A model generated the notes under the pieces. The model was not told the DNA's origin. It worked only from the letters and a program-made list of their open reading frames with translations, and did not search any database. Below are positions 27,812 to 35,550 of a stretch of DNA of 64,000 nt, piece by piece (the stretch's first letter is position 1; every line of letters starts with the position of its first letter). Source of the stretch: Rhizobium sp. 11515TR (GTDB lineage Bacteria > Pseudomonadota > Alphaproteobacteria > Rhizobiales > Rhizobiaceae); the NCBI RefSeq assembly GCF_002277895.1, contig NZ_CP022998.1, positions 1,283,501-1,347,500 of the forward strand, read 5' to 3'. A program made the position numbers and the translations under genes.

Positions 27812-27917
27812 CTAGAGCGGTTCAGTTTTTCATGGAATCTCTGAGCCGCTCTATCTCTGTGGTGTCACGCAATCCCGGACGGAAAACCGCTGCGCACTTT
27901 TCCTGGAATTGCTCTAA
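27812..27917. repeat. RIME-like rhizobial intergenic mosaic repeat
   Basis: About 106 bp built of two large palindromes. The first has arms AGAGCGGTTCAG (27814-27825) and CTGAGCCGCTCT (27841-27852). The second has arms beginning GCAATCCCGG (27869) and ending CCTGGAATTGC (27912). Size, two-palindrome layout and remembered wording match the RIME elements of Rhizobium and Sinorhizobium. Its right end reaches into the stop codon of the ATP-grasp gene (CTA at 27914-27916 on the plus strand). Confidence 0.8.
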
Positions 27918-29164
27918 AGCGTGCTGCCCGCCCTTCGCCTGATGGCATCGACGAAGCCATCGAACAGCTTGCGCATGGCAACCTGCTTGTAGGGATAGAC
28001 AATAGGGTCGTCCATATTGTGGACCACCATTGCCACGTCGAGCTCGAATACCAGCAGGCGACCGTCAGGAAGCTCCGCGCAGTCGATGCCGAAATAGTCG
28101 AGTTTGATATGACGACAGAGCGCTGCAAAACTCTCTTCGTGACGAACGGCGAAATCGCGATCGAAATCTTCCATCCATGCCTGTTCGACAGCCCGTTTTG
28201 CCGCACTCTGGCCCATCCCGGCACTCAGATAGTGCACGATCCAGTGGTCGGAGAGCGCCATGTGGCTGGCGAAGGCCTTGCCATCGATGAATACGACGCG
28301 CTGCTTGTTGTAGTAGCCGTCGGCCCCGCGGAAATCGATGAAGGGTGCCACGTAAAGCTCGGATGCCGGCTGTGCTGCGAGAAAGGCTGCCAGTTCGGCC
28401 GGATCCGAGACGCGCTCCATTCCATTGCCGGCATGTGTGCTGAGCGGACGCACGACCAGTGGGAAGGCCAGGCCGGGGGCGCAGTCTTTCAGCTGCTTGG
28501 CGCCGGCGCCGACGGCTGCGAGATCGTCACGCGATATGCGATGGGTGGTGGGAGAGAGGATCGACGATTCGTTTGCCAGCATTCCGCTCACCCCGTCGCG
28601 CGTGAGCCTTGCGATCAGTTCGGGATTGCGGTTCATCACCAGACCGTCGAACTTGGCAAGGAGCCCCTGCATATGGGCAAGTAGGGGCGCGTTTTCAGTT
28701 GACTCTCCGATTGCCATGAAGGCGACGTCATGCTCCGGCAGACCGATGAGTGCAGAGGTTTGCAAATCGACATAGCGCAGCCACAGCACGCAATCACTAC
28801 CCGCCAGCAGAAAATCCAGCGGCGTATTGGCCATGAAATCGCCTTCGGTGACGAAGGCCAAAAGGCGCGGCCCGGTTCCGTTGCCGTGGACGACGCGGAA
28901 GTCCCGCCGCAGCTGCACGGCGTTCTTCAGGATCTGGCGTGCCTCTTCGGTACGGCCGAGCGTTTGCAGGATGATCGCCAGGTCCATGAGTGCGGCCGCA
29001 TCGGTCGAATCGGCCGTCACGCGCTGCATGAGCTCGTTCCATAGCGGCGTCACGTCGCGGCCGGCATAGACGAGCGAGACGATTCTCTGCATGCCGAGAA
29101 TTCGGGAGGCGTCCGGCATATTGGTCGACGCCGGTTCGATGCCTGGGGCTTTGGTCATCAGCAT
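27914..29164 (-). CDS. TPR/ATP-grasp ligase-like protein of unknown substrate
   Basis: A 416-residue cytosolic protein. Residues ~20-90 are a TPR-like helical region (AALMDLAIILQTLGRTEEAR). The rest is an ATP-grasp fold similar in style to RimK/glutathione-synthase enzymes: nucleotide-binding segment FPLVVRPLSTHAGNGMERV, large-domain segment ELYVAPFIDFRGADGYYNKQ, and metal-site segment DGRLLVFELDVAMVVHN. Such enzymes activate a carboxylate as acyl-phosphate and join it to an amine or thiol. It overlaps the upstream decarboxylase gene by 7 nt, so both are one operon. The operon lies between flagellin genes, suggesting a flagellin- or motility-linked role, but the substrate cannot be read from sequence. 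Confidence 0.8.
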   Translation of the reverse strand: MLMTKAPGIEPASTNMPDASRILGMQRIVSLVYAGRDVTPLWNELMQRVTADSTDAAALMDLAIILQTLGRTEEARQILKNAVQLRRDFRVVHGNGTGPRLLAFVTEGDFMANTPLDFLLAGSDCVLWLRYVDLQTSALIGLPEHDVAFMAIGESTENAPLLAHMQGLLAKFDGLVMNRNPELIARLTRDGVSGMLANESSILSPTTHRISRDDLAAVGAGAKQLKDCAPGLAFPLVVRPLSTHAGNGMERVSDPAELAAFLAAQPASELYVAPFIDFRGADGYYNKQRVVFIDGKAFASHMALSDHWIVHYLSAGMGQSAAKRAVEQAWMEDFDRDFAVRHEESFAALCRHIKLDYFGIDCAELPDGRLLVFELDVAMVVHNMDDPIVYPYKQVAMRKLFDGFVDAIRRRAGSTL

Positions 29165-30645
29165 TGGGGGAGATCCTGTTGGGAGCCGATTGTCAAAACG
29201 CTATGAACGAGCTCGTCGATATCCGCGTGTCGCGTGCGATGGTTCACGATCGCGGCGCGGATTGCCTGCTGTCCGTTCAGATGGGTCAGGGATGGAGCGA
29301 CGCGGCCTTCGGCATGCAGCCGCTCGACGATCTGGGAGTTGACGAATGCAGGTACAGTTCCATCCTCGCCCACATAGGCGAAGCAGACGATATTGAGCGC
29401 GACCGGTGCGAGCAATGTCAGCCGAGGCTCCTGTTCGATGCGCTCGGCCAGTCTATGGGCCAGCCGGCAGTTGGCGCTTATGGCGTCTCCGAGAGCTTTG
29501 ACGCCGTAGGTTTTCAGCGTGAACCAGGTTTTCAGCGCCCTGAAGCCGCGCGACAGATCGGGACCGTAGTCGCAGGGCCACCAGTCTCCGCCTGCAAGCC
29601 CGCTGGCTGCGCGGCTGAGATAGGCGGCATCCGAAGCAAAGGTCTGCCGCTGCCATTCGCTGTCGCGCACGAGCAGGAAGCCGGCATCGTATGGCACCTG
29701 GCCCCATTTGTGAAAATCGAAAGCGAGCGAATCGCAACTGTCGATCCCTGCGAACAGATGCGCAAGGTCGGGGCTCAACACGCCAAGTGCGCCCAGCGCG
29801 CCGTCGATGTGAAAGTGAAGATCGTAGCTGTCGGCGATATGTCGCAAACCGGCGAGGTCGTCGACGGCGCCCGTATTGACCGTTCCCGCACTGCCGATGA
29901 CGAGGAACGGCACAAGACCCTCCCGCCTGTCGCGAAGGATCGCCTGTTCCAGCGCTTTGATATCGATCTGGCCAAGGTTATTGACGGCAATGCGCCGGAG
30001 CTGAGCGCTGCCGATGCCGGACATTTCGAACGCGCGGGGAACGCAGCCATGAACCTCGTTCGAGGCATAGGCGACGAGCCGGGATTCGTCGGACAGACCG
30101 GTTGCGCGCACATCGCGGCCGAGCTTCCGGCATCTGGCGATCTGCACCGCGACGAAATTGGCCTGTGATGCGCCCGTGAGGAAAATGCCGCCTGCCGTTT
30201 CCGGAAAGGAAAAGATCTCGCGTGTCCACCGGATGATCTGACGCTCGACTTCGATCGGCATATGGTCGCGTCCGCCGAGATTGGCATTCAACCCGCCGGC
30301 GAGCATTTCGGCTAGCATGCCGGTAACCGTGCCGCCGCCCTGGACCCAGCCCATGAAACCCGGATGAATATTGCCGCTGCCATAGGGGAGGATATTTTCC
30401 CGAAAAATGGCGTGGACATCGGCCAGGTCGCTCGCTTCGACCGGCAGCGGCGCATCGAACAGGGCGCGGGCGGAGGCGGGGGCGTGTTGCCAGACCGGCT
30501 TTGCTCCGAGCGTCTGGAGATGATCGAACATGTCGTCGAGCATCTGATGACCCTGCCTGCGCAGAGCCTGCCAGTCGTCGGGGTCGAGGCTTGTTCGCTC
30601 TTGGCGATCAACCGCCGCCCATCCGCCGTCCTGCAAACTGAACAT
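29158..30645 (-). CDS. PLP-dependent group II amino-acid decarboxylase
   Basis: About 495 residues of the aromatic-L-amino-acid/glutamate/diaminobutyrate decarboxylase superfamily. Visible are the substrate-side segment GSGNIHPGFMGWVQGGGT, the PLP-phosphate segment LTGASQANFVA, HIDGALGALG (Asp facing the PLP nitrogen) and the PLP-binding Lys in FDFHKWGQVPYDAGFLLV. It should convert an amino acid to an amine plus CO2; the amino acid cannot be told. I prefer the ATG at 30645 (GAGG 5 nt upstream); the frame opens at 30681. It is translationally coupled to the ATP-grasp gene, which suggests that the amine is the ligase substrate. Confidence 0.85.
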   Translation of the reverse strand: MFSLQDGGWAAVDRQERTSLDPDDWQALRRQGHQMLDDMFDHLQTLGAKPVWQHAPASARALFDAPLPVEASDLADVHAIFRENILPYGSGNIHPGFMGWVQGGGTVTGMLAEMLAGGLNANLGGRDHMPIEVERQIIRWTREIFSFPETAGGIFLTGASQANFVAVQIARCRKLGRDVRATGLSDESRLVAYASNEVHGCVPRAFEMSGIGSAQLRRIAVNNLGQIDIKALEQAILRDRREGLVPFLVIGSAGTVNTGAVDDLAGLRHIADSYDLHFHIDGALGALGVLSPDLAHLFAGIDSCDSLAFDFHKWGQVPYDAGFLLVRDSEWQRQTFASDAAYLSRAASGLAGGDWWPCDYGPDLSRGFRALKTWFTLKTYGVKALGDAISANCRLAHRLAERIEQEPRLTLLAPVALNIVCFAYVGEDGTVPAFVNSQIVERLHAEGRVAPSLTHLNGQQAIRAAIVNHRTRHADIDELVHSVLTIGSQQDLPQC

Positions 30646-30681
30646 CTCAACCTCGCATATGGCCGCTGGTGCCGGCATCAT

Positions 30682-31096
30682 CGCCGGGACGCTGCAGAAG
30701 ACGGCCGTCTTCGTCCGACATTGGGCGGATAGCGGCTATCTACGATGCCGAAGGTGGCGCGAGGCTGACTTGCGGTACTTGCTGCGCGTCAAACGATGAT
30801 ATCCAGCTGGAAAGCGGCATGTCGACGCACGCCGCGCGGATAGGCCTCCCTCGGGTTCAATGAACGGTAGTGCAGGCGATGGCACGATGCCCGACGGCCA
30901 TTTAACGGAAACGATGATTTCGTTAACTTTTGTGGCCAACATTAATCTTTTATTAACCCTATTCCTGTCAGTTGCAGCTAGCGCAACGGTTGGTTAACCT
31001 CCCCTAAGAGGCGGTTAACAAGCATGAGGCTGATTGCCGTTCCCGGCCGCAGACCGGAATGTCCCTTCCAAATTCAGCCATAAGGGGCACTTTTCG
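30682..31096. promoter_or_regulatory. Divergent control region between the decarboxylase operon and flagellin 3
   Basis: About 415 bp without a convincing gene. The right half is AT-rich with repeated TTAA words (around 30920-31020), as before flagellin 2, and holds the leader element at 31022-31064. It must contain the promoter for the minus-strand decarboxylase/ATP-grasp operon and that of flagellin 3. Confidence 0.55.
31022..31064 (+). promoter_or_regulatory. Conserved flagellin leader element, copy 3
   Basis: GCATGA at 31022-31027, CCGG at 31043-31046 and 31054-31057, ATGTCC at 31059-31064, starting 75 nt before the flagellin 3 ATG. About 40 of the bases align directly with copy 2. Confidence 0.65.
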
Positions 31097-32017
31097 ATGA
31101 CCAGCATCCTTACCAACGACGCGGCAATGTCCGCCCTCCAGACCCTGCGCTCCATCAATACGAACCTGCAGGATACGCAGAGCCGCGTTTCCTCGGGCTA
31201 CAAGGTGGCCAAGGCAGCCGACAATGCCGCCTATTGGTCGATCGCGACTACCATGCGATCCGACAATAGCGCGCTTTCAGCCGTCTCGGACGCATTGGGC
31301 CTAGGCGCGGCAAAGGTCGACACCGCCTATACGGCAATGGACAACGCCATCACGGTCGTTCAGCAGATCAAGGACAAGCTCGTCGCGGCGACGGAAAACA
31401 GCGTGTCGAAGGCCGACGTCCAGGAAGAGGTCACGCAGCTGCAACAGCAGCTGGAGAGCATTGCGCAATCCGCATCCTTCTCCGGGCAGAACTGGATGTA
31501 TGCGGTCGATGGCGCCTCCGCCTCCGTCGTCTCCTCCTTCGTGCGCAACAATGACGGTACGGTTTCCGTCAACAGCACCAGCTACGCCTTCGATACCAGC
31601 TCGCAGGGCAACGTCCTGTTCGGCGCGAACAGCAGCGGGACGATCGATACGAGCTCGGGCATCCTCGGCAGCAAGCAGACCATCAGCGGCAACGACTATT
31701 CCGTCTTCAGCCTCGATATCACCAACATGACGAGCGGCGATATCGGTTTGGCGATGAACCTGGTGCAGGGTGCCCTCAACGCCATGAACAGCACGGCTTC
31801 GCAGCTCGGCTCTCTCTCGACCCGCATCGATCTGCAGACGAGCTTCGTCTCCACTCTGCGCGATACCATCGATTCCGGCGTCGGCAAGCTCGTCGACGCG
31901 GATATGGAAGAAGAATCGAGCAGGCTCTCGGCGCTGCAGACCCAGCAGCAGCTGGCCATCCAGTCGCTGCAGATTGCCAACACGAGCGCGCAGAATGTTC
32001 TTGCTCTCTTCAAGTGA
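31097..32017 (+). CDS. fla: Flagellin 3
   Basis: A 306-residue flagellin related to flagellins 1 and 2 but clearly diverged (MTSILTNDAAMSALQTLRSI; SSGYKVAKAADNAAYWSIAT; C-terminus QSLQIANTSAQNVLALFK). I chose the ATG at 31097, which is preceded by AAGGGGC; the 21 upstream codons belong to the leader. It is probably an additional filament subunit, as in other rhizobia with three to seven flagellins. Confidence 0.96.
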   Translation: MTSILTNDAAMSALQTLRSINTNLQDTQSRVSSGYKVAKAADNAAYWSIATTMRSDNSALSAVSDALGLGAAKVDTAYTAMDNAITVVQQIKDKLVAATENSVSKADVQEEVTQLQQQLESIAQSASFSGQNWMYAVDGASASVVSSFVRNNDGTVSVNSTSYAFDTSSQGNVLFGANSSGTIDTSSGILGSKQTISGNDYSVFSLDITNMTSGDIGLAMNLVQGALNAMNSTASQLGSLSTRIDLQTSFVSTLRDTIDSGVGKLVDADMEEESSRLSALQTQQQLAIQSLQIANTSAQNVLALFK

Positions 32018-32204
32018 GCCTTGACTGGAGCTTGCGTTGAAATGGCGCGGCGGCTTTTCCCTCTTGTCGCCGCGTATAAGCTTTTGTTAACGTTGCCGCT
32101 AATTGATTTGCAGTCTCTGCGTAGATCCGGCTCCGTTCTCCTTCCAAGCGATTGCCGGATCGCGCTTTAGCGACGGGCCGCGCTGGGATATCTCCCGCTG
32201 GTGG

Positions 32205-32250
32205 GCATGAGGCCAATCGTTGCTGCCGGATCGGTCCGGCTTGCCAGTCC
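32205..32250 (+). promoter_or_regulatory. Conserved flagellin leader element, copy 4
   Basis: GCATGA at 32205-32210, CCGG at 32226-32229 and 32236-32239, then a weaker match to the ATGTCC block. Here the dyad is strongest: GCCGGA / TCCGGC, a 6-bp stem around a 4-nt loop. It starts 68 nt before the flagellin 4 ATG. Confidence 0.55.
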
Positions 32251-32272
32251 CAATGGAACTACGGATTTTCAG

Positions 32273-33247
32273 ATGAGCAATGTGACGACGAATCCCACCA
32301 CGTCGGCGGCGCTGACCGTGTTGCGCGGTATCAACAAAGATCTCGATGTCGTGCAGCAGCAGGTCTCGTCCGGTTACCGCATTCAGACGGCGAGCGACGA
32401 TCCTACCTATTGGTCGATGGCGACCACCATGCGCTCGGACCAGAGCAGCCTTTCCACGATTACGGACGCGCTAGGCCTCGGTGCCTCCAAGGTCGATACC
32501 GCATCCACCGCCATGGACACGGTCGTCAGCCTGCTGACCCAGATTCAGTCCAAGCTGGTTTCGGCAAAGGAGCCAGGCACCGACAAGAACGCTATCAACT
32601 CCGACATCCAGCAGCTCAAGAACCAGCTGCAATCCGTCACTCAGTCGGCATCCTTTTCCGGCGAGAACTGGATCTACAATACGGAGCAGCAACCCTCCAC
32701 CCAGCAGTCGGTGATCAGCAACTTCACGCGTGGAACGGGCGGCCAGATCAGCTTCACGACGATCAGCTATGACAGTTCCCAGACCTTGATGGTCGATACT
32801 GTCAAACCCGAGCGGGGTTTGTTGACGAAGAATGTTGATGCAAGCGCCTTCGATACGTCGGGCAGCAGCACGCCTCGCAATTATTACCTCCTCTCCGCCA
32901 CCGGCGGCACGACGCCGACGGGCGGAACCGAGATCGCCCTATCGAGCAGCACGACCGATGACGAACTGACCGATATGATCAATGTCACCAACTCGCTCCT
33001 GAAGTCGGCAACATCGGCGGATTCGACATTGGGTCTGATGAAGTCGAACATCGACGATCAGTCGGATTATATTTCCAAGCTCAGCGATGCCATCAAGAGC
33101 AGCGTCGGCGATCTCGTCGACACGAATATGGAAGAGGCTTCTGCCCGGCAGAGTGCCCTGCAGACGGCTCAGCAGATGGGTGTGCAGGCACTGTCGATCG
33201 CCAATAGCATGGCGAGCAAGGTGCTGATTATCCTCCAGTCGAAATGA
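32273..33247 (+). CDS. fla: Flagellin 4 (divergent)
   Basis: A 324-residue flagellin, the most divergent of the four. The N-terminus is MSNVTTNPTTSAALTVLRGI with SSGYRIQTASDDPTYWSMAT; the C-terminus ends LSIANSMASKVLIILQSK instead of LFR/LFK. The central region is longer and unlike the others. I chose the ATG at 32273 because the open frame further upstream covers the leader element. It may be a minor filament component with a specialised place, as some divergent rhizobial flagellins are. Confidence 0.93.
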   Translation: MSNVTTNPTTSAALTVLRGINKDLDVVQQQVSSGYRIQTASDDPTYWSMATTMRSDQSSLSTITDALGLGASKVDTASTAMDTVVSLLTQIQSKLVSAKEPGTDKNAINSDIQQLKNQLQSVTQSASFSGENWIYNTEQQPSTQQSVISNFTRGTGGQISFTTISYDSSQTLMVDTVKPERGLLTKNVDASAFDTSGSSTPRNYYLLSATGGTTPTGGTEIALSSSTTDDELTDMINVTNSLLKSATSADSTLGLMKSNIDDQSDYISKLSDAIKSSVGDLVDTNMEEASARQSALQTAQQMGVQALSIANSMASKVLIILQSK

Positions 33248-33490
33248 TTGCCGGGCGGCGCCGTCCGATCGGCAATACCGCATCGCATTCATCCTCGCAC
33301 AAGTTTGGCTGCCTACGGTCCTTCGCAGTGGCTTGGCTGCACAATGTGCCGGTGACATTGGTCCCGGAAGGTGCTGCCTGAGGACGGAAACCGGAAGCGT
33401 GATGATCGACGTTTTGAGAATGGGAATGGATCGACCGGCTGTCGGCATCGACTTGCAGCGTCTCTGCGGCGCGAATAGGGAGATGCGCGC

Positions 33491-34123
33491 GTGAGCTTGA
33501 CACTGTCCCGATATCTCAAGGATTTCAGCGCCGAACAGGATCCGCCGTCCTATGTCGAGAATATGGCGTTTGCGGAACCGGTCGAGTTTGCCGAAAGCCC
33601 GTTCGAGCCGCCCGTTGATGTTGAGGCCGAGCGCTGTATCGCCTATGCGGAAGGGCATGAGGCGGCGACGCAGGAACTGACGCAAAAGCATCAGGCCGAG
33701 ATCGATGGCATGGCCCAGTCGTTTCGCGCCGAAATGGATGCGCTGCGGATACGCTACGAAGAGCAGGCGGCGGAAAAGATCGCTGCGGATATGACGCGCA
33801 TCGCGACGATGCTCGGGCAGGCGATCAGCACCGAAGCCGCCGCCATTCTTGCGCCGATCATGACCGAGACGCTGACGGCCAAGGCCGTTGCCGATCTTGC
33901 CGAACTGGTCAGGGCCGCGATCCTCGACGGCAGCGCCGGGCCGATCTCGGTCAGCGGTCCGCGCCATCTTTTCGAGGTCCTTCACGATCGTCTCGGCGAT
34001 GACGGCGCGTTATTGCGTCATGTCGAGGCCGACGATGTCGATCTCACCGTTGCGATCGGCGAGAGCGTTCTCGTGACCCGTATGTCCGCCTGGGCCGCTA
34101 GCCTGAAAGAGATCCTGAAATGA
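33491..34123 (+). CDS. Putative flagellar protein upstream of motB (FliH-like)
   Basis: A 210-residue protein starting at GTG 33491 with a GGGAG site upstream. The middle is a charged helical coiled coil (residues ~45-105, HQAEIDGMAQSFRAEMDALR). The C-terminus carries the segment VEADDVDLTVAIGESVLVTR, resembling the end of FliH, the regulator of FliI. No other fliH candidate is in the window, so it may fill that role; in Sinorhizobium an unnamed gene has the same place. It overlaps motB by 4 nt. Function is inferred. Confidence 0.75.
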   Translation: MSLTLSRYLKDFSAEQDPPSYVENMAFAEPVEFAESPFEPPVDVEAERCIAYAEGHEAATQELTQKHQAEIDGMAQSFRAEMDALRIRYEEQAAEKIAADMTRIATMLGQAISTEAAAILAPIMTETLTAKAVADLAELVRAAILDGSAGPISVSGPRHLFEVLHDRLGDDGALLRHVEADDVDLTVAIGESVLVTRMSAWAASLKEILK

Positions 34124-35547
34124 GCGACGGCGATCAAAATCAAGGCAAGCACGAGATTATCATCGTCAAACGCCGCGGCGGCGATCACGAAGGCGGCCAT
34201 GGGGGCGCGTGGAAAATTGCCTATGCCGACTTCATGACGGCGATGATGGCCTTCTTCCTTGTCATGTGGCTGGTGAACGCCGCCAACGAGGAGACGAAGG
34301 CCTCGGTGGCCTCCTATTTCAATCCCATCAAGCTTGCCGACGAGAAGCCGACGGAAAAGGGCCTCAAGAAGCCGGTCGATCAGGCTCAGGGCGAAAAGAA
34401 TCAGCAGAAGTCCGACAAGCCGCAGGAAAAGCCGAATGACGGCAAATCGGCCAAGACCGGTGAGGACCTGACCTCGACATCGGGCGATCAGACGAATTAT
34501 TCCGAAGCGGATTTCTTCGAGAATCCCTATTCGGTCCTGGCCGAGATCGCACAGGAAGTCGGTCAGCAGGCCAATGTCAGCGCCAAGGGCGAGGGTGGGG
34601 CGGCTCAGTCGGGTCCAGCGACCGGTGCCGATGGCGGCCAGGCCTATCGCGATCCGTTCGATCCGGATTTCTGGACCAAGCAGGTGCAGGTTTCCAGCGC
34701 ATCGAAGAAGGCGAACGAGGAACAGTCCGCCAAGTCGGATCAATCGCCTAGGGGCGAAGTCATCGCTCTGTCGAAGGCGACGGCTGCAGATACCGGCCAG
34801 CCGGCCGATCAGCCGCAGACGCCCGAACAGCAGCCGACGGTGAGCCAGCAGCAGGCGGCCGGCAAACAGCAGGACAAACAGACGCAGCCTCAACAGGTCA
34901 CCAAGACCGCAGCGCAGAGCGACGCCTCCGCGCCTGAGGACAATGCCGCTTTGCCGGAGAACAAGGATGTTCAGCCGACGAAGGCGCAGCAGCAGGAAGC
35001 CAAGGATCTGCAGCAGACCATCCAGGCCGAGATCAAGGGTGTTGCCGGTCAGCTGGCCGAAGGGCTGCAGGTCAGCGCCGCGGAAGGCGGCGTGCTCGTA
35101 ACGATCTCCGATCAGACCAACGATCCGATGTTCAATATCGGTTCGGCGATTCCCCGGCGCGAAATGGTGCTGGCGATGGAAAAGATCGGAAAGATCCTGG
35201 CGGAACGCAAAGGATCGATCCTGATCCGCGGCCATACCGACGGACGCCCCTATATGGTCGGCGGTCGCAATGATAACTGGCGCCTGTCGCTCGATCGCGC
35301 CCAGAGCGCCTATTACATGCTGACGAGCGGCGGGCTGGACGAGAAGCGGATCGTTCAAGTGTCCGGTTTTGCGGACAGGCGTCTGAAACTGCCCACCGAT
35401 CCTTTCAACGATGCCAACCGCCGTATCGAGATCCTGATCGCTAACCCCTCGAACCAAGCGGCGACGGATCCCGCGGCTTCGGGAACGCAGGCTCCTGCGA
35501 AGCCCGCTTCAGGCAAGAGCAAGCCGAGCCAAGGCAAGCAGGGATAG
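34120..35547 (+). CDS. motB: Flagellar motor stator protein MotB
   Basis: A 475-residue stator protein. The proton-path Asp is D37 in IAYADFMTAMMAFFLVMW, at the start of the single membrane segment. A long Gln/Lys/Ala-rich periplasmic linker (~residues 80-300) makes it much longer than enteric MotB. The C-terminal OmpA-like peptidoglycan-binding domain has ILIRGHTDGRPY and LSLDRAQSAYYML. MotC is thought to act on this MotB in rhizobia. It overlaps the previous gene by 4 nt; motC follows at 3 nt. Confidence 0.97.
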   Translation: MSDGDQNQGKHEIIIVKRRGGDHEGGHGGAWKIAYADFMTAMMAFFLVMWLVNAANEETKASVASYFNPIKLADEKPTEKGLKKPVDQAQGEKNQQKSDKPQEKPNDGKSAKTGEDLTSTSGDQTNYSEADFFENPYSVLAEIAQEVGQQANVSAKGEGGAAQSGPATGADGGQAYRDPFDPDFWTKQVQVSSASKKANEEQSAKSDQSPRGEVIALSKATAADTGQPADQPQTPEQQPTVSQQQAAGKQQDKQTQPQQVTKTAAQSDASAPEDNAALPENKDVQPTKAQQQEAKDLQQTIQAEIKGVAGQLAEGLQVSAAEGGVLVTISDQTNDPMFNIGSAIPRREMVLAMEKIGKILAERKGSILIRGHTDGRPYMVGGRNDNWRLSLDRAQSAYYMLTSGGLDEKRIVQVSGFADRRLKLPTDPFNDANRRIEILIANPSNQAATDPAASGTQAPAKPASGKSKPSQGKQG

Positions 35548-35550
35548 TCC

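Noticed and set aside
33247..33276. Inverted repeat just after flagellin 4 as a terminator
   Set aside because: Arms ATTGCCG/CGGCAAT are real but the loop is long and GC-rich and no T run follows; evidence too weak to list.
34018..35457. 479-codon minus-strand open frame, Leu/Arg-rich and hydrophobic-looking, across motB
   Set aside because: The apparent membrane character arises from reading Gln/Lys codons of the MotB linker backwards; no start context.
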